NCBI RefSeq assembly: GCF_021130785.1
Contig: NC_060214.1
Span: 7,751,001 to 7,815,000, forward strand
Source: Homalodisca vitripennis
Taxonomy: Eukaryota > Arthropoda > Insecta > Hemiptera > Cicadellidae
Length of the DNA: 64,000 nucleotides
Direction: 5' to 3'
Shown: one piece after another, positions 33,651-46,113 of the stretch
How the letters are laid out: each line of letters opens with the position of its first letter
Position numbering within the stretch: position 1 is the first letter of the stretch
Translations under genes and position numbers: made by a program
Notes under the pieces: model-generated
The model's input: the letters and a program-made list of their open reading frames with translations, nothing else
Databases searched by the model: none
Told to the model about the DNA's origin: nothing

Positions 33651-35756
33651 GTGCTGGATGACTTGCTGGTAACGTATAATTCCTACACTATTCATAGCAC
33701 TATGTAAATTGTAGCCTAACTGTAAAGAATTGACATTAATGAACCATCTGGCAAGCATCGTGGCTTCTATACAAATCGAACGAATGGTCAATCAATCTTT
33801 AAAGACAATCTTGCATTTAAATGTATTATTATGAATTTAAATGTAATTTATTATAAAAACATATTTTGCGGGTTTGAAACAGATCAAATGTACAAATAAG
33901 TACGGTATTAAAATTCCAATAGAATAAATATTTTGTACTTTATTTATAATTAAATAGGCTACACATTGAATAGTTGTATTCCATGCTTAATACAAGTATG
34001 TATGTGTAATGAATGTTAAGTAAATACACACAACCAAGAATTAATTATGTGACTTGTCAGTAGACAATGTAGTAAAGAAAGAACAACGCTGTTAAATGCT
34101 AGTTAGAGATACATACAGTATTGTCTGTAACTGATAAAGAGAAACATGCCTTAACATGACGTGATGTAACGTCAAGTTCTAGTTCAAATACCTTTACGCC
34201 CTAGATTGTAGATTATTGCATAAAATTGTAGTGTTTGGCCAAAGGTTTCTGTGGGAATTGGCACGATTTTCCCTGATTTCTTACAATTAGTATGAATCAC
34301 ATTTTCGTTTGTCTAATTACTTACAATAATGTGTTTTTTCGTGCAATAGTTTATTTATAAAACTGTTTTATCATAACTAGTTGGTTTTATTTAAAATACA
34401 AGGTCAACTAAAGTATCAGCTGATTATACCGAAATACACTGTACAAAAATTTACCACGTAAAATCTCATTGGAATAGGTTGAGAATGACTGAAATTTGGA
34501 AGAAAAAGTCTACAAAACGAAATAAAAATGTTTTGAAGATGGACCTTGTAATGGCTACAATTAACCTAATCACTACATTATAATACAAACCAATACTTAA
34601 AACTTTTATTTTTGTGAGGCCTTTCGACAACAAGGCTATCTATCTTCGTCAGACACATCACAAAAGTTTTGCTACATGTAATGAACTAACGTTTGTGACA
34701 AGAAAAATCATTGACTGCATTTTATGGTCAAATTAAACTTAATTTCATTTTAAGGGAATGCCAAACTACAGTTTAGAACAAATCATTTTACGATGAGAAA
34801 ACTATGTGAAAATAATAATTAGACGTTTTATAGGAACTATAATGCTGCATAACGCTATATATGTAGTGTCTCATTATTATATACCACTGTTTTATATGAA
34901 TTTCGTTTAAAAATATACTTTGCAAATTAGCTCTGTTTTATTTGAACATCTCGTGACTAACCCCACGCATAAATGGGTTGTAGTTTCAACCTCCTTATTT
35001 GGAAAAAAGATTATAGAATGTAATGTAATTTAGTACGAATTCAAATTTGCTGACTTCCAAATACAGTAGAACCCCTATAATCCGACTTCGTCATAACTGA
35101 CTCTTCGGGTTATCCGACTTAACATCTTATCTGTTTATCTAAGTTGTATTGTAGCATTATTTGACACAGTTTAGTGCTTTATTATTATTTTCTCGCTTTA
35201 GTTCACAGTGCATTACTCTTTATCGATAGAATTCACACAAAAACACGGATACGAAGAATGTATGCAGCCATTTTAAATATCGTTAAGAATTAATCTTCGC
35301 ATAAATGGTAAAACAATTAGATGTCTGAAAAAAGTGTGAGTAAAATGATAAAAACCTCTAAAATCATTTGCAAAATTTAGAGCTTGCCGTAATTATTCGA
35401 TGTGTTTATTATTCTCATTAATTTACTTGGGATCTTTATATTTTTAAATTTTTGATTACAACACATGAGTGTTGTGTGTTTTTAATTTAAGTAAACAATA
35501 CATGAATATCAAAATATATTTACGTATGCAAAGCACAGAATTTTTTCCTAACTTAGAAAAGGTTTGGCCTACCGAAATCTCACATTATTGAAAATATAAC
35601 AGAATATATTCGAACCATGCTTCTAAAAGAACCATGTGCTAATTTTCATCACGATTCAACATTGTATTGATTGGAATAATTATTATAACTTATATTGAAA
35701 TATTGATTACAATTCTTAGTGAATCACAATTTTGTAAAAGGAAAATAGGCGGGTAC
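33651..35756 (-). other. Region between the two minus-strand first exons of unit A
   Basis: 33985-35756 is homologous to the intron of the B-A gene (25780-27540). It directly abuts the upstream flank of the 162-aa gene near 33960. The join means that the 3' half of the B-A gene (acceptor and exon 2) is missing here. A hammerhead-like motif is at 34600-34670. Confidence 0.65.
34600..34670 (-). ncRNA. Hammerhead-ribozyme-like motif, unit A
   Basis: Paralogue of the motif at 26396. Here stem II can pair: GATAG with TTGTC, using G-U wobbles. The CTGACGA, GAAA and AGGCCT-C elements and the AAACTTTT/AAAAGTTT outer stem I are intact. The best-preserved of the three paralogous copies. Confidence 0.5.
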
Positions 35757-35831
35757 CTTATCTGCTACGGCCATAGAGAACATGACAGCTACCAGGACTG
35801 CTAGCAGGAACACGTAAGATCTCCCAGTCAT
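35757..35831 (-). CDS. B-A-type signal-peptide exon without its own exon 2, unit A
   Basis: Encodes the same 25 residues as 27544-27618 (MTGRSY...AVADK), with intact ATG, donor (AAG|GTACCC) and conserved upstream block (35888-35901). No B-A mature exon follows on the minus strand before the 162-aa gene. Both this exon and the 162-aa exon 1 are phase 0, so splicing from here to the acceptor at 31463-31468 would give a signal peptide plus the 162-aa mature chain. Alternatively it is a non-functional leftover of duplication. Confidence 0.6.
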
Positions 35832-36603
35832 CTCGAACGTTGAAAGGCTGACTGAAGACTGAAGACTGAAGAAGGTTCAGTATCCGATCACAGTTTTCCT
35901 CGTCAGTGCAACCTTGATGGTGTGAACAGACCTGTGAATCCCGGCTGGCCTTCTATTTGAGTCATTGACAAAAAATCACGATTACTTCTATGTTTTAACC
36001 GAAGTAGATTTTCGAGAGCTACGTACAAAAATAATTTTTTGATCGAGGCAAAAAAGGAAACTTAACTGTGGCACCGTAAGTGAATTCAAACGGCCGGAAG
36101 AACACATATTTTAACCAAAACAGGCTTTACAGTCCTACGTATGCATATATCATTTCTTCGTCGTGACAACAAAAGGGCTAGAAGTATATGCTTTTTAACC
36201 TATGTGGATTTCCGAGGTCTGTGTATTTATACTTTCTTGATCGGGGCAAAAAGGTAGACTCAGCTGTGACATTGGAAATATAATTATGACAAACCCTACA
36301 TGCTCTTACACGTGCAAAACCTGATATAACAGTCTAGACTAAACTGTGACATTCTAGATAACCGTGAACTCTGATAAAGCAATATTTACCTGATATATGC
36401 CTACTTCTGTTTTAAAAGTTTTAGGACTCCACCATATTCTATCATAAGTGGTTTTAGTAAGTTACATAAGGACTTTGATTTTAAAAATTGTATGCGAAAC
36501 CGTGGGCAATAATTAGCAATAATATAAATACTATAATTGTACTGTACGAAGGTTTATTTGATTGTTTTTATTGTTATGCTGGTATTCAATTCACAAGATC
36601 CAA
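35832..36603. other. Upstream flank of the unit A orphan signal exon
   Basis: Homologous to 27619-28383. Contains the empty site (about 36428-36450) for the non-LTR insertion present in unit B. Confidence 0.6.
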
Positions 36604-37222
36604 ATAAATAAATAAATTTGAATCAACCGTCAAATAAAATAATAATCCTTTTCCCCAAAACGATCCTAAATTCATAACAAAATGATATCCTGGCCTTCAC
36701 AAAATCAACTCAATCATGAGGACAGCCTTTAACCTACTTCAAAATTCTCAAGAAAATAAAGATTTATTTTCAAAATCTCCAATAGTTGTATTCAAAAAGC
36801 CCACCAACATTAAATAGCTGTAGGTCTGTACTGATCCTCTAAAAAAGTTAGATAAGGAATCACAGTCCTTTGGTTGTAAACCTTGCCAAAAACCTCGTTG
36901 TAGAACCTGTAAGATCATGTCTACAAGTAAAATTTTCAAAAGTAATGTAACCAATCATGTATATATATCCTATCAAAGGAACTATCAACTGTGACACTAA
37001 AAACCTTATTTACGAATTTGACTGTCAATTTTGTGAAAAACAGTACGTCGGCCAAACATCGAATCCTTTACGCATACGAGTAACTGGCCATCGATTTGAC
37101 ATTGTCCATAGCGATATAGATAAATCTTTAGCCAGTCACGCTATCAATGTCCATAAACAAAATCATATAGAAAATTGTTACACCATCAAAGGCATAACTA
37201 AGATCCCTGAAAATTCAAACGA
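36604..37222 (+). pseudogene. Penelope-like element fragment, 3'-truncated at the unit A/B junction
   Basis: Near-identical to 28384-29020: the CKPCQK-x-RCRTCK motif and then the GIY-YIG part YEFDCQFCEKQYVGQT with an open frame at 36957-37222. The homology stops abruptly in the middle of the endonuclease (after PENSNE). The sequence continues as the 3' flank of the unit B 162-aa gene. The truncation is therefore the tandem-duplication breakpoint, not normal element end formation. Confidence 0.8.
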
Positions 37223-37376
37223 AGTGTCTTTGTGTAACTGCAAAGACAATTTATTAGCAGTTATAGACGTGAGGACTTGATATTTATTGGAAACGTAATG
37301 AATAATTGAAACAAAACATTGCTGAGAATATGTATTTATAGACTTTTCGGGGTGTTTTGGCACATTTACACTCTCG
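37223..37376 (-). other. 3' flank of the unit B 162-aa gene
   Basis: Homologous to 30898-31051. AATAAA on the minus strand at 37283-37288, 89 bases beyond the stop codon. Confidence 0.6.
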
Positions 37377-37787
37377 TCAGTTATGACCTTCACAAGGGAC
37401 ACACTCGCCGTTCAAGCATCTCGTCCCCTTCGGACACCGGACTTCAGCACAGGTTCTTCTAGGCCTGCAGGCAGCAGTTGTAGGGTACGTGCTATTGCCT
37501 GGTTTTATGTAACAAACCTCTTCAGCTTTGCAGGTGGTATCTTTGCATGTTATTGGGATACACTCATTGTTAATGCAGGTAGTTTCTTCGAGACATAAGA
37601 TCGTGGAACAGTTCGGGAAAGGTCTGCACATCCTTTCTGGAGGACAAGTGTTTGTAAGGTAACATTCCTCTCCTTCACCACAAGCGTAGCTCTCACAGGA
37701 GATACCTTCTGTTGTGACACAGCTTCCATCGTTACTGCAGCAACTGCCAGGATCACATCCTGTGACGTCACATGTTGGTATGGAGAC
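37377..37787 (-). CDS. Exon 2 of the 162-aa protein, unit B
   Basis: 136 codons after acceptor TTTCAG, TGA at 37377-37379. It differs from the other two copies at a handful of residues (SCESYAC, ILCLEE, KAEEVC) with every cysteine retained and the NST sequon kept. It joins the exon at 38724-38801 in phase 0 across a 0.94-kb intron that lacks both the hAT of unit A and the TA expansion of the plus-strand gene, so it probably shows the ancestral intron most faithfully. Confidence 0.87.
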   Translation of the reverse strand, partial: VSIPTCDVTGCDPGSCCSNDGSCVTTEGISCESYACGEGEECYLTNTCPPERMCRPFPNCSTILCLEETTCINNECIPITCKDTTCKAEEVCYIKPGNSTYPTTAACRPRRTCAEVRCPKGTRCLNGECVPCEGHN

Positions 37788-38723
37788 CTGAAACATTTCC
37801 GGTTTTACCTAGACTCATATTTTCATTTGCGTATTCAATATTTCAGTAATAACCATTTCAGTATCATAATTTTCGTTGAAACAATACAGATGTACATGGT
37901 AAACTTCTACAAAATTATGTTAGTATTCAAATTACAAGTTATTTATGAAAATAAATTTAAGCAATGGTAAAAGTGCATCAATGAAACATTGTCTCTGTGT
38001 TGCTAAATTATAAATTAAATAGCCTATGTCATTTTAAAATTAATTTGAGTTTTACCTTTTTCTGAAACCAAAGAGACATTATTTTGAACATCTTTGAGAA
38101 ATAGTATTAGTATTCTGATAGGTCGAAAATTGTCTACTTCATCGCTTGAAATAATGCACAACACTTTCAAGAATAGCATATATTATATTTTTAACCTGCT
38201 ATATCCATCCATTTCCACCCCGACAGAAACTACCGTGGCTATTGATCCTAGATTTCTAAAAAAACCAAGTAGTGTGCTTATACATTTCAGATTGACACCC
38301 AGCTTCCAGACAATCAGCCATGAACCCTGTTTTTACCATCGGTCGTCACACTAAATCAGCTGCTTTTTTAATCAATCTTAAAGGATCACCTACGGTAAAT
38401 TTGTATACAATCTCGACAAGAGTTCCTTTTCAGTTAGTGTTTTAAAGGACCTCATATCTCTGGTAACTCGCTATCAGAGGGAAACTCCTTCTATTACTAT
38501 TAACTTTTCCTTACGAGCACTTACAATTCCTTTATTCAACCCAACCTGTTAAATCGTGAATTGATGTTTAATATTCGAAAATCTTAAGGGATTTTGATTT
38601 ACCACCTTGAATTACTTTCGAATAATGATTTATGGTTCAACAATTATAACATGTATTTTACCAATTATAAAGTAATGTAACGTGATTACTGGTATTACCA
38701 AGAATTACTAGGAGTATTCTTAC
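37788..38723 (-). other. Intron of the unit B 162-aa gene
   Basis: Holds the empty site of the unit A hAT insertion at about 38129-38145. No other feature. Confidence 0.6.
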
Positions 38724-38801
38724 CGATGAATGAAGAATGATGAGGAAAAAGACAACAAAGCTAATTCTTAACACATGAGAGAATGGAGACAGTACAACCA
38801 T
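38724..38801 (-). CDS. Exon 1 (signal peptide) of the 162-aa protein, unit B
   Basis: Twenty-six codons from ATG (38801-38799) to TCG|GTAAGA. The core reads ISFVVFFLIIL followed by HSS; the substitutions keep the hydrophobic profile. Confidence 0.83.
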
Positions 38802-41001
38802 AATGGTAATTTGGTTTGAACATGAGCTCATTTCCTTAATAAAGCAAGGCGCAACAATCTAAAAAATATACTTTCCTACAGTATAGTATACGTTGTACTT
38901 TTATGTGCTGGATGACTTGCTGATAACGTATAATTCCTACACTATTCATAGCACTATGTAAATTGTAGCCTAACTGTAAAGAATTGACATTAATGAACCA
39001 TCTGACAAGCATCGTGGCTTCTATACAAATCGAACGAATGGTCAATCAATCTTTAAAGACAACCTTGCATTTAAATGTATTATTATGAATTTAAATGTAA
39101 TTTATTATAAAAACATATTTTGTGGGTTTGAAACAGATCAAATGTACAAATAAGTACGGTATTAAAGTTCCAATAGAATAAATATTTTGTACTTTATTTA
39201 TAATTAAATAGGCTACACATTGAATAGTTGTATTCCATGCTTAATACAAGTATGTATGTGTAATGAATGTTAATTAAATACACACAACCAAGAATTAATT
39301 ATGTGACTTATCAGTAGACAATGTAGTAAAGAAAGAACAACGCTGTTAAATGCTAGTTAGAGATACACACAGTACTGTCTGTAGCTGATAAAGAGAAATA
39401 TGCCTTAACATGACGTGATGTAACGTCAAGTTCTAGTTCAAATACCTTTACGCCCTAGATTGCAGGTTATTGCACAAAAGTGTAGTGTTTGGCCAAACGT
39501 TCCTGTGTGAATTGGCACGATTTTTCCTGATTTCTTACAATCAGTATGAATCACATTTTCGTTTGTCTAATTACTTACAATAATGTGTTTTTTTCGTGCA
39601 ATAGTTTGTTTATAAAACTGTTTTATCATAACTAGTTGGTTTTATTTAAAACACAAGGTCAACTAAAGTATCAGCTGATTATACCGAAATACACTGTAAA
39701 AAAATTTACCACGTAAAATCTCATTGGAATAGGTTGAGAATGACTGAAATTTTGATGAAAAAGTCTAAAAAACAAAATAAAAATATATTGAAGATGGACC
39801 TTGTAATGGCTACAATTAACTTAATTACTACATTATAACACAAACCAATACTTAAAACTTTTATTTTTGTGAGGCCTTTCGGCAGCAAGGCTATCTATCT
39901 TCGTCAGACACATCACAAAAGTTTTGCTACATGTGATGAACTAACGTTTGTGACAAGAAAAATCATTGACTGCATTTTATGGTCAAATTAAACTTAATTT
40001 CATTTTAAGGGAATGCCAAACTACAGTTTAGAGAGCAAATCATTTTACGATGAGAAAACTATGTGGAAATAATAATTAGACGTTTTATAGGAACTATAAT
40101 GCTGCATAACGCTATATATAGTGTCTCATTATTACATACCACTGTTTTATATGAATTTCGTTTGAAAATATCCTTTGCAAATTAGCTCTGTTTTCAACTT
40201 TAACATCTCGTGACTAACCCCACGCATAAATGGGTTGTAATTTCAACCCACTTATTTGGAAAAAAATTTTTATAGACTGTAATGTAATGTAGAACAAATT
40301 CAAATTTGCTGACTTCCAAATACATTAGAACCCCTATCATCCGACTTCGTCATAACCGACTCTTCGGGTTATCCGACTTAACATTTTATCTGTTTATCTA
40401 AGTTGTATTGTAGCATTATTTGACACAGTTTAGTTCTTTATTATTATTTTCTCGCTTTAGTTCACAGTACATTACTCTTTATCGACAGAATTCACACAAA
40501 ACACGGATACAAAGAATGTATGCAGCCATTTTAAATATCGTTACCGGTAATAATTATCTTCACATGAAATGGTAAAACAATTATATGTCTGAACAAAGTG
40601 TGAGTAAAATTATACCAACATCTAAAATGATTTGCAAAATTTAGAGCTTGCCGTAATTATTCGATATATTTATTATTCTCATTCATTTACTTGGGATCTT
40701 TATATTTTTAAATTTTTGATTACAACACGTGAGTTTTGTGTGTATTTAATTTAGGTAAACAATACATGAATAACAAAAGATATTTACATATGCAAAACAC
40801 AGAATTTTCTCCTAACTTTGGCCTATCGAAATCTTAACATTGAAAATATAACAGAATATTCGAACCATGCTTCTAAAGGAACCATGTTCTAATTTTCATC
40901 ACTATTAAACATCGTTTTGATTAGAATAGTTATAATAAATTATATTGAATTATTGATAGTAAATATTAGTGAATCACAATTTTGTAAAAGGAAAGTAGTA
41001 C
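38802..41001 (-). other. Region between the two minus-strand first exons of unit B
   Basis: Same composition as 33548-35756 in unit A: a TATA-like element at 38898-38904, then B-A intron-derived sequence with a hammerhead-like motif at 39855-39925. Confidence 0.6.
39855..39925 (-). ncRNA. Hammerhead-ribozyme-like motif, unit B
   Basis: Third paralogous copy. Core elements are as at 26396, with the same GATAG/CTGCC stem II weakness, so cleavage is doubtful. Confidence 0.42.
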
Positions 41002-41076
41002 CTTATCTGTTACGGCCATAGAGAACATGACAGCTACCAGGACTGCTAGCAGGAACAAGTAAGATCTCCCAGTCAT
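41002..41076 (-). CDS. B-A-type signal-peptide exon without its own exon 2, unit B
   Basis: Twenty-five codons (MTGRSYLFLLAV...AVTDK) with two substitutions relative to 27544-27618 and an intact reading frame. The donor is AAG|GTACTA, weaker than in the paralogues. The arrangement relative to the 162-aa gene is the same as in unit A, with the same possible use as an alternative first exon. Confidence 0.55.
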
Positions 41077-41670
41077 CTCGAACGTTGAAAGGCTGACTGA
41101 AGACTGAAGAAGGTTCAGTATCCGATCACAGTTTTCCTCGTCAGTGTAACCTTGATGGTGTGAACAGACCTGTGAATCCCGGCTGGCCTTCTATTTGAGT
41201 CATTGACAAAAATCATGATTACTTCTATGTTAACCGAAGTAGATTTTCGAGAGCTACGTACAAAAATAATTTTTTGATCGAGGCAAAAAAAGAAACTTAA
41301 CTGTGGCACTGTAAGTGAATTCACACGGCTGGAAGAACACATATTTTAACCAAAATAGGCTTTACAGTCCTACGTATGCATATATCATTTCTTCGTCGTG
41401 ACAACAAAAGGGCTAGAAGTATATGCTTTTTAACTTATGTAGATATCCGAGGTCTGTGTATTTATACTTTCTTGTTCGGGACAAAAATGCAAACGCAGCA
41501 GTGGCATTGGAAATATAATTATTATGACAAACCATACATGCTCTTACACGTGCAAAACCTGATATAACAGTCTAGACTAAACTGTGATATTCTTAACCGT
41601 GAACTCTGAAATAGCAATATGTACCTGATATATGCCTACTTCTGATTGAATAGTTTTAGGACTCCATCAT
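41077..41670. other. Upstream flank of the unit B orphan signal exon
   Basis: Contains the conserved promoter-proximal word at 41126-41139. Homologous to 27619-28208 up to the point of the non-LTR insertion. Confidence 0.6.
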
Positions 41671-41778
41671 ATAATAATAATAATAATAAATTATTTATTG
41701 CATAGAACATAAAAACAATGTTATAGCAATCGTCAAGTATATCGAGCTAAATTTTCCATTCGTTCTACCATCGAAGTC

Positions 41779-44700
41779 CAGGGCCCGATTAAGGTTTTTG
41801 GCGCCCGTAGGCTATCTTGTACTTCGCGCCCCCCCCCCCCCCCAACGGTTTCCGGCCGGCTTCCCTCTGTCAATTTTCAATAATAAAAAGTGTTCTGCTG
41901 TATAGCGGCCATATTATATTTTTGTAATAAAATTTCAACTTACTTACTTAAATTTAAAGACCATTACAGAGAGAGACCATTTAGAGTATTAAACTTTAGG
42001 AAAAGAACAACATTCAGCAACTAACTATAAACTTTAATTATTGTTCAAAGGTCTAATGATGCATGTATGTATAAACTGCTATGTAATATGTTCAAATTCA
42101 ACGGTTAAAAGAACTATGCTGTTTGCTGTCATTTCCTAAAAACACACAAACAAACGAACAAAAACAGCAAAATTATAGAAAGTGCAAACTTGCAAAGGGA
42201 AAGGATGCTTACTGCTGAGCATTTATTTGTATCTTTAAAATGGAATATGGTCTATTGTTGTAGACTTGTAGGTAACATTCTTTAAAGAGAATCAAGGGTT
42301 CTTATTTTACCACTGGTTTTGTAGGACATACAAAAATGTGTCCTAGCTACAGCCAAACCTTACATGAGTTTTTTAATTCTTATACATTTTTTTGTAGATT
42401 ACTATCATTAAATAGTCACAAAATTCAAAGTTCAGCACTTTGTAATGTTACTTTCAAAAAATCTGTAGGCTTATTTTTTTCAAAATAAATTAAAATGCAT
42501 GCTGTAATTTTAAGGCTGTTAAAATTATGTGAATTTTATCTCTTACTTCAGTATAAATGCTGCCATAATAATGGAGATTTTATTGTTGTCCATTTTAATA
42601 AGAAAGCTTAGTAGCTACGTATAGCCTGTTTAATTAGCGTTTTAACTGTAAATCACTGAAAAGGATTTATAATAAATCAATGAACATGGTCAAATTGGTC
42701 ATCAACTTTCTCTGGTTTATTCAAGTACATTATGTTACATAGAAATGACATTAGACTTTGGTATACAACTTGTGACTTGAACATTTAATCACAATAACAA
42801 ACAATGAGCTAGAACTATAAAATTAATTAGGCCTACTGTTAACAAAAGAACTTTTTATTTTCTCATGACGATATATTTCCCTGATTAAACAAAGTCTTTC
42901 TTCCGTGCTTTTTGATGAGGCAAACGCATCGATCAAGTCATCAAACGGAACGAGCTGTACATAGTCACTTTCTATAAATAAGAGAGCGAGTGCCTGGAGT
43001 TTTTCTTGCCGTAGAGTCGACCTCAAATAATTCTTGACTCGAGTAAGAGCAGAAAAGGATCTTTCTCCGCTGCAATTAGACACCGCCATGCTCAAGAAGA
43101 TCCGCAATGCCACTTCCACGTTCGGAAAAAGAGATTCAAGTTTTAGGGTTTTTACATGTTTTCAATAGCCTGTAGGCTTTAGTCCCGGTCGGTTTGACTT
43201 TCTTCTTTTCCTCCATTCTGTCTGACAGTACATTTTCCTCTTCATAGAATGTATTATCATCTTTTAAAAATTTTTTGAAGATACAAACACTCATCTGGAA
43301 ATGAATCATCTAGGTCTGTTGAATATTCATTCCTTAGCTTTGTTGCCTTTTCCTTCAAGATTGAACTCTCAATTTTATTTCAAATTCCATAAAAAGTTGA
43401 AGGAGTCTCGTAGTGTGACATAAATTGATTTTCTCCTTGTTAGTTGCCCTAGGAGTGTATCAATTGCTTTGTAGTAACAATTTATCAGGAATGATTTCCG
43501 CCCATCAAACTCAGTGTGCCCCTCTTTGCTTTCTCCAAAAGGGATTTTTGGTTTCTTTTTCCTTGTATTGTCTTGTTTGTACTCTTGAGAATTGCACATA
43601 AGCTTTGCCTCACTTTCAAAGTTAGAAAATTGTTCCTCATTTCTTAATGAACTTAGAAAAGACTCTAGGAGCTCGTACGAAAGTGCTGTCTGATCTAAGT
43701 CTCCATCTTCAGATTGAAGTCGTACACTGATGTCATGAAACTTCATGAGTACTTTATTCCAAAAACAAATCATCATGGTCATTTCCAAAGACTGGAGCGT
43801 CTCTATCAGTTTGTTTGGCTTCAAGTCGTACGTCTTTTTTATTTTCTTCGTTTGAAGTGATGTCTTGTAACGCTGCGATTATTTGTTTATATGACTTGTG
43901 CATGGCTTTACTGGCATCTGCTCTTGCACTCCAGCGAGTTTTCGAAAGGGTCTTGACTGTCAAACATTCTTTGTCATATTGCGGACAAGAGAATTTCCCA
44001 TCTGTGTGTAGATGAATGGAAAAAGTTGTACATTTGCTGTGCCAGGGCAAAATATTCAACAGAACTACTACTACTTTTCTGCAGCGGTCGAACCTACTAG
44101 CTGTAACGAATGAGCTGCGCAAGGAACGTAGTGAGCAAGAGGATTTTGCTCTTTGATTCGATTTTGAAGCCCCCTTGTAACACCCAGACATGTTACTTGC
44201 ATTGTCGTAACTCTGACCTCTACAGTCACTGATATTTTAAGTTCAAACTTTCAAGAGTATTTATCACAGCCTTCTCCATATCTTCCCCTTTTATGGCCAC
44301 AATTTGGGATGAACGTTATGAACCGCTCATTAGGTGACCCGTCAGGTGCTACAAAACGAATGACAAAAGTCAATTGATCCACATTGGAAACATCTGGAGT
44401 AGAGTCGACAATAATCGAAAAATACTTAGAATTCTTGATATCTGACGCGATTTTGGATTTAACATTGTCAGCTAACAGAGTAATAAACTCGTTAACGATC
44501 GTGGAAGATAAGTATGAGGGCACTCCTTTACCTTTATTTCCGAAACGAGCAACATGGTCAGCCATGAAAGGATCAAACTTGCACAAAAGCTCGATACAGC
44601 CAAGAAATTACCATTACTGGTTGACCCCAAAATTTCATTTTCACCATAAAACGGAAGCCCTCGAGAAGTTAAATACTTAACTACTTCAACAACTCTTGAC

Positions 44701-46113
44701 AATACATCTCTCCAATACTTTCACTTCTACTTGATGCTGCTCAAGTAGTTTTTGCGTCAATTCTCTGAGGTGCATTCATCCGGGTCAAATATTTGTTCAC
44801 ACATTCTCTGTGCTCTAGACTATTATCATGTTCTTGAATTTTGTGTGAATTTTTCCAATCATTAAAGCCGCATGTAGCTAAGGCAGTCGTCGTCCCCCCC
44901 ATAGAGCTTACAAGGAGCACAGTATACATAGCCAGTTGATTTGGAATAAACTAAATGAGTTCTTTTTTACAATCTCTCCATTTACAAGTTTTTTGAAAAA
45001 ACAAGCTTTGTTCAAATAACGGTTTTGGTCAGAATACTGCCGCTTTGATTGGGAAAAATCCCACTGTCATTTTGATTGATGCTGTGCACTGCAAAGTATT
45101 CACGCAATGCCTCATTTACCAGCCATAAAGCGGGATCATCAAGATTTTTTGAATCGGTTACCTCTTTATTTGCTGGTACACAATCTTGCAACTGATGTCC
45201 CAAATCTGCTATTTGCTCGGTTGATGGTGGTGAAGGGGACGTGTACAGGTGCAATTTCCGTTGTGGTGTCTGAGACATCGGTAGCAGTGGCACTGGCAGG
45301 CTGCTGAATCACTTCCACTTTCCACTATAACACACGCTGTCCTCACTCACACAACGTTTCGTTCAGTTCCCGTGACGACCGGCAATGTCTCAGCAGAACA
45401 ACTGGGAGTTTCGGGTTTATTGAAAAAATCGTCTAGTCTATGAATTTTATTTAGAAGAGCACTTTCCCGTTCGTTACGCTCCCGGGCCCGTTTACGGTAT
45501 TCGGAACCACTTGGTTTTTTACTCATAATGTAGCCTACATATGTAAAACAAGCAAACCACTGCTTCTTCTAATATTTCAGTATCAAACACTCTACTCGAC
45601 TTACGAATAAATGTCAGTGTTTATAATAACGAGCAATGACACCAATTAATCACAACGAAAGTCCAAATAATTCATAGGCCATAGGCCTAAAACAAACAGT
45701 GCAGACGAGGAGACGACTGACTGCAGCTGCAGCTACACTCTGTCTCTATCTGTCAGAGAGCGTCAGTGTTGCAAACGGCGAAGGGCGGCGGCCGGCGGCG
45801 CCCCTCGCGCGAAGCAAAATTTCCCTTTTTGTTTCCCTACCGTTACGATAATTACTATGCGTTGTCACTAATCGCTATTAATTAATTTCTTTTTCTACTT
45901 AATAGTTATTTTTAAGTAAAATGGAGTAAATCTAAGGTCTAGGTGGATGTGTAAATAATGTACAAAAATGTATAGTGAAGTTTTAGACCATACCATTTTA
46001 TTTACTACATATAAAAAGCACTTCATCTTGAACTCCGAAGCGCCCCCCTAAAATCGTCACCGGTCTCGCGCCCTAGGCTGCAGCCTACTTAGCCTACTGG
46101 TTATCGGGCCCTG
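41779..46113 (-). mobile_element. 4,335-bp hAT DNA transposon with perfect 8-bp target duplication
   Basis: Begins CAGGGCCCGATT and ends ATCGGGCCCTG (inverted repeats), flanked by TCGAAGTC at 41771-41778 and 46114-46121. The subterminal regions carry short inverted matches and C- or G-rich runs. It contains a broken transposase gene on the minus strand. It landed inside the 3' region of the non-LTR element, so it is the younger of the two. Confidence 0.93.
42823..45526 (-). pseudogene. hAT transposase (DUF4371 / ZMYM1-like), frameshifted
   Basis: Starts at ATG 45526 (MSKKPSGSEYRKRARERNER, the usual basic N-terminus of this group) and runs in pieces: 45293-45012, 44929-44741 (TTF-type segment with CGFNDWKN and H-x-NSLEH), 44702-44251 (DUF4371: KYFSIIVDSTPDVSNVDQLT), 44191-43375, and the C-terminal dimerisation domain at 43119-42823 (NCSGERSFSALTRVKN, LALLFIESD). 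Several stops and frameshifts separate the pieces, so no full transposase can be made. The catalytic Asp region (VDSTPDVSN) is preserved. The ends of the element and the target duplication are intact, so the copy is young but not autonomous. Confidence 0.85.

Noticed and set aside
37383..37598. Plus-strand frames opposite the 162-aa exons (also 31058-31273)
   Set aside because: They are shadows of the cysteine-rich coding exons on the minus strand.
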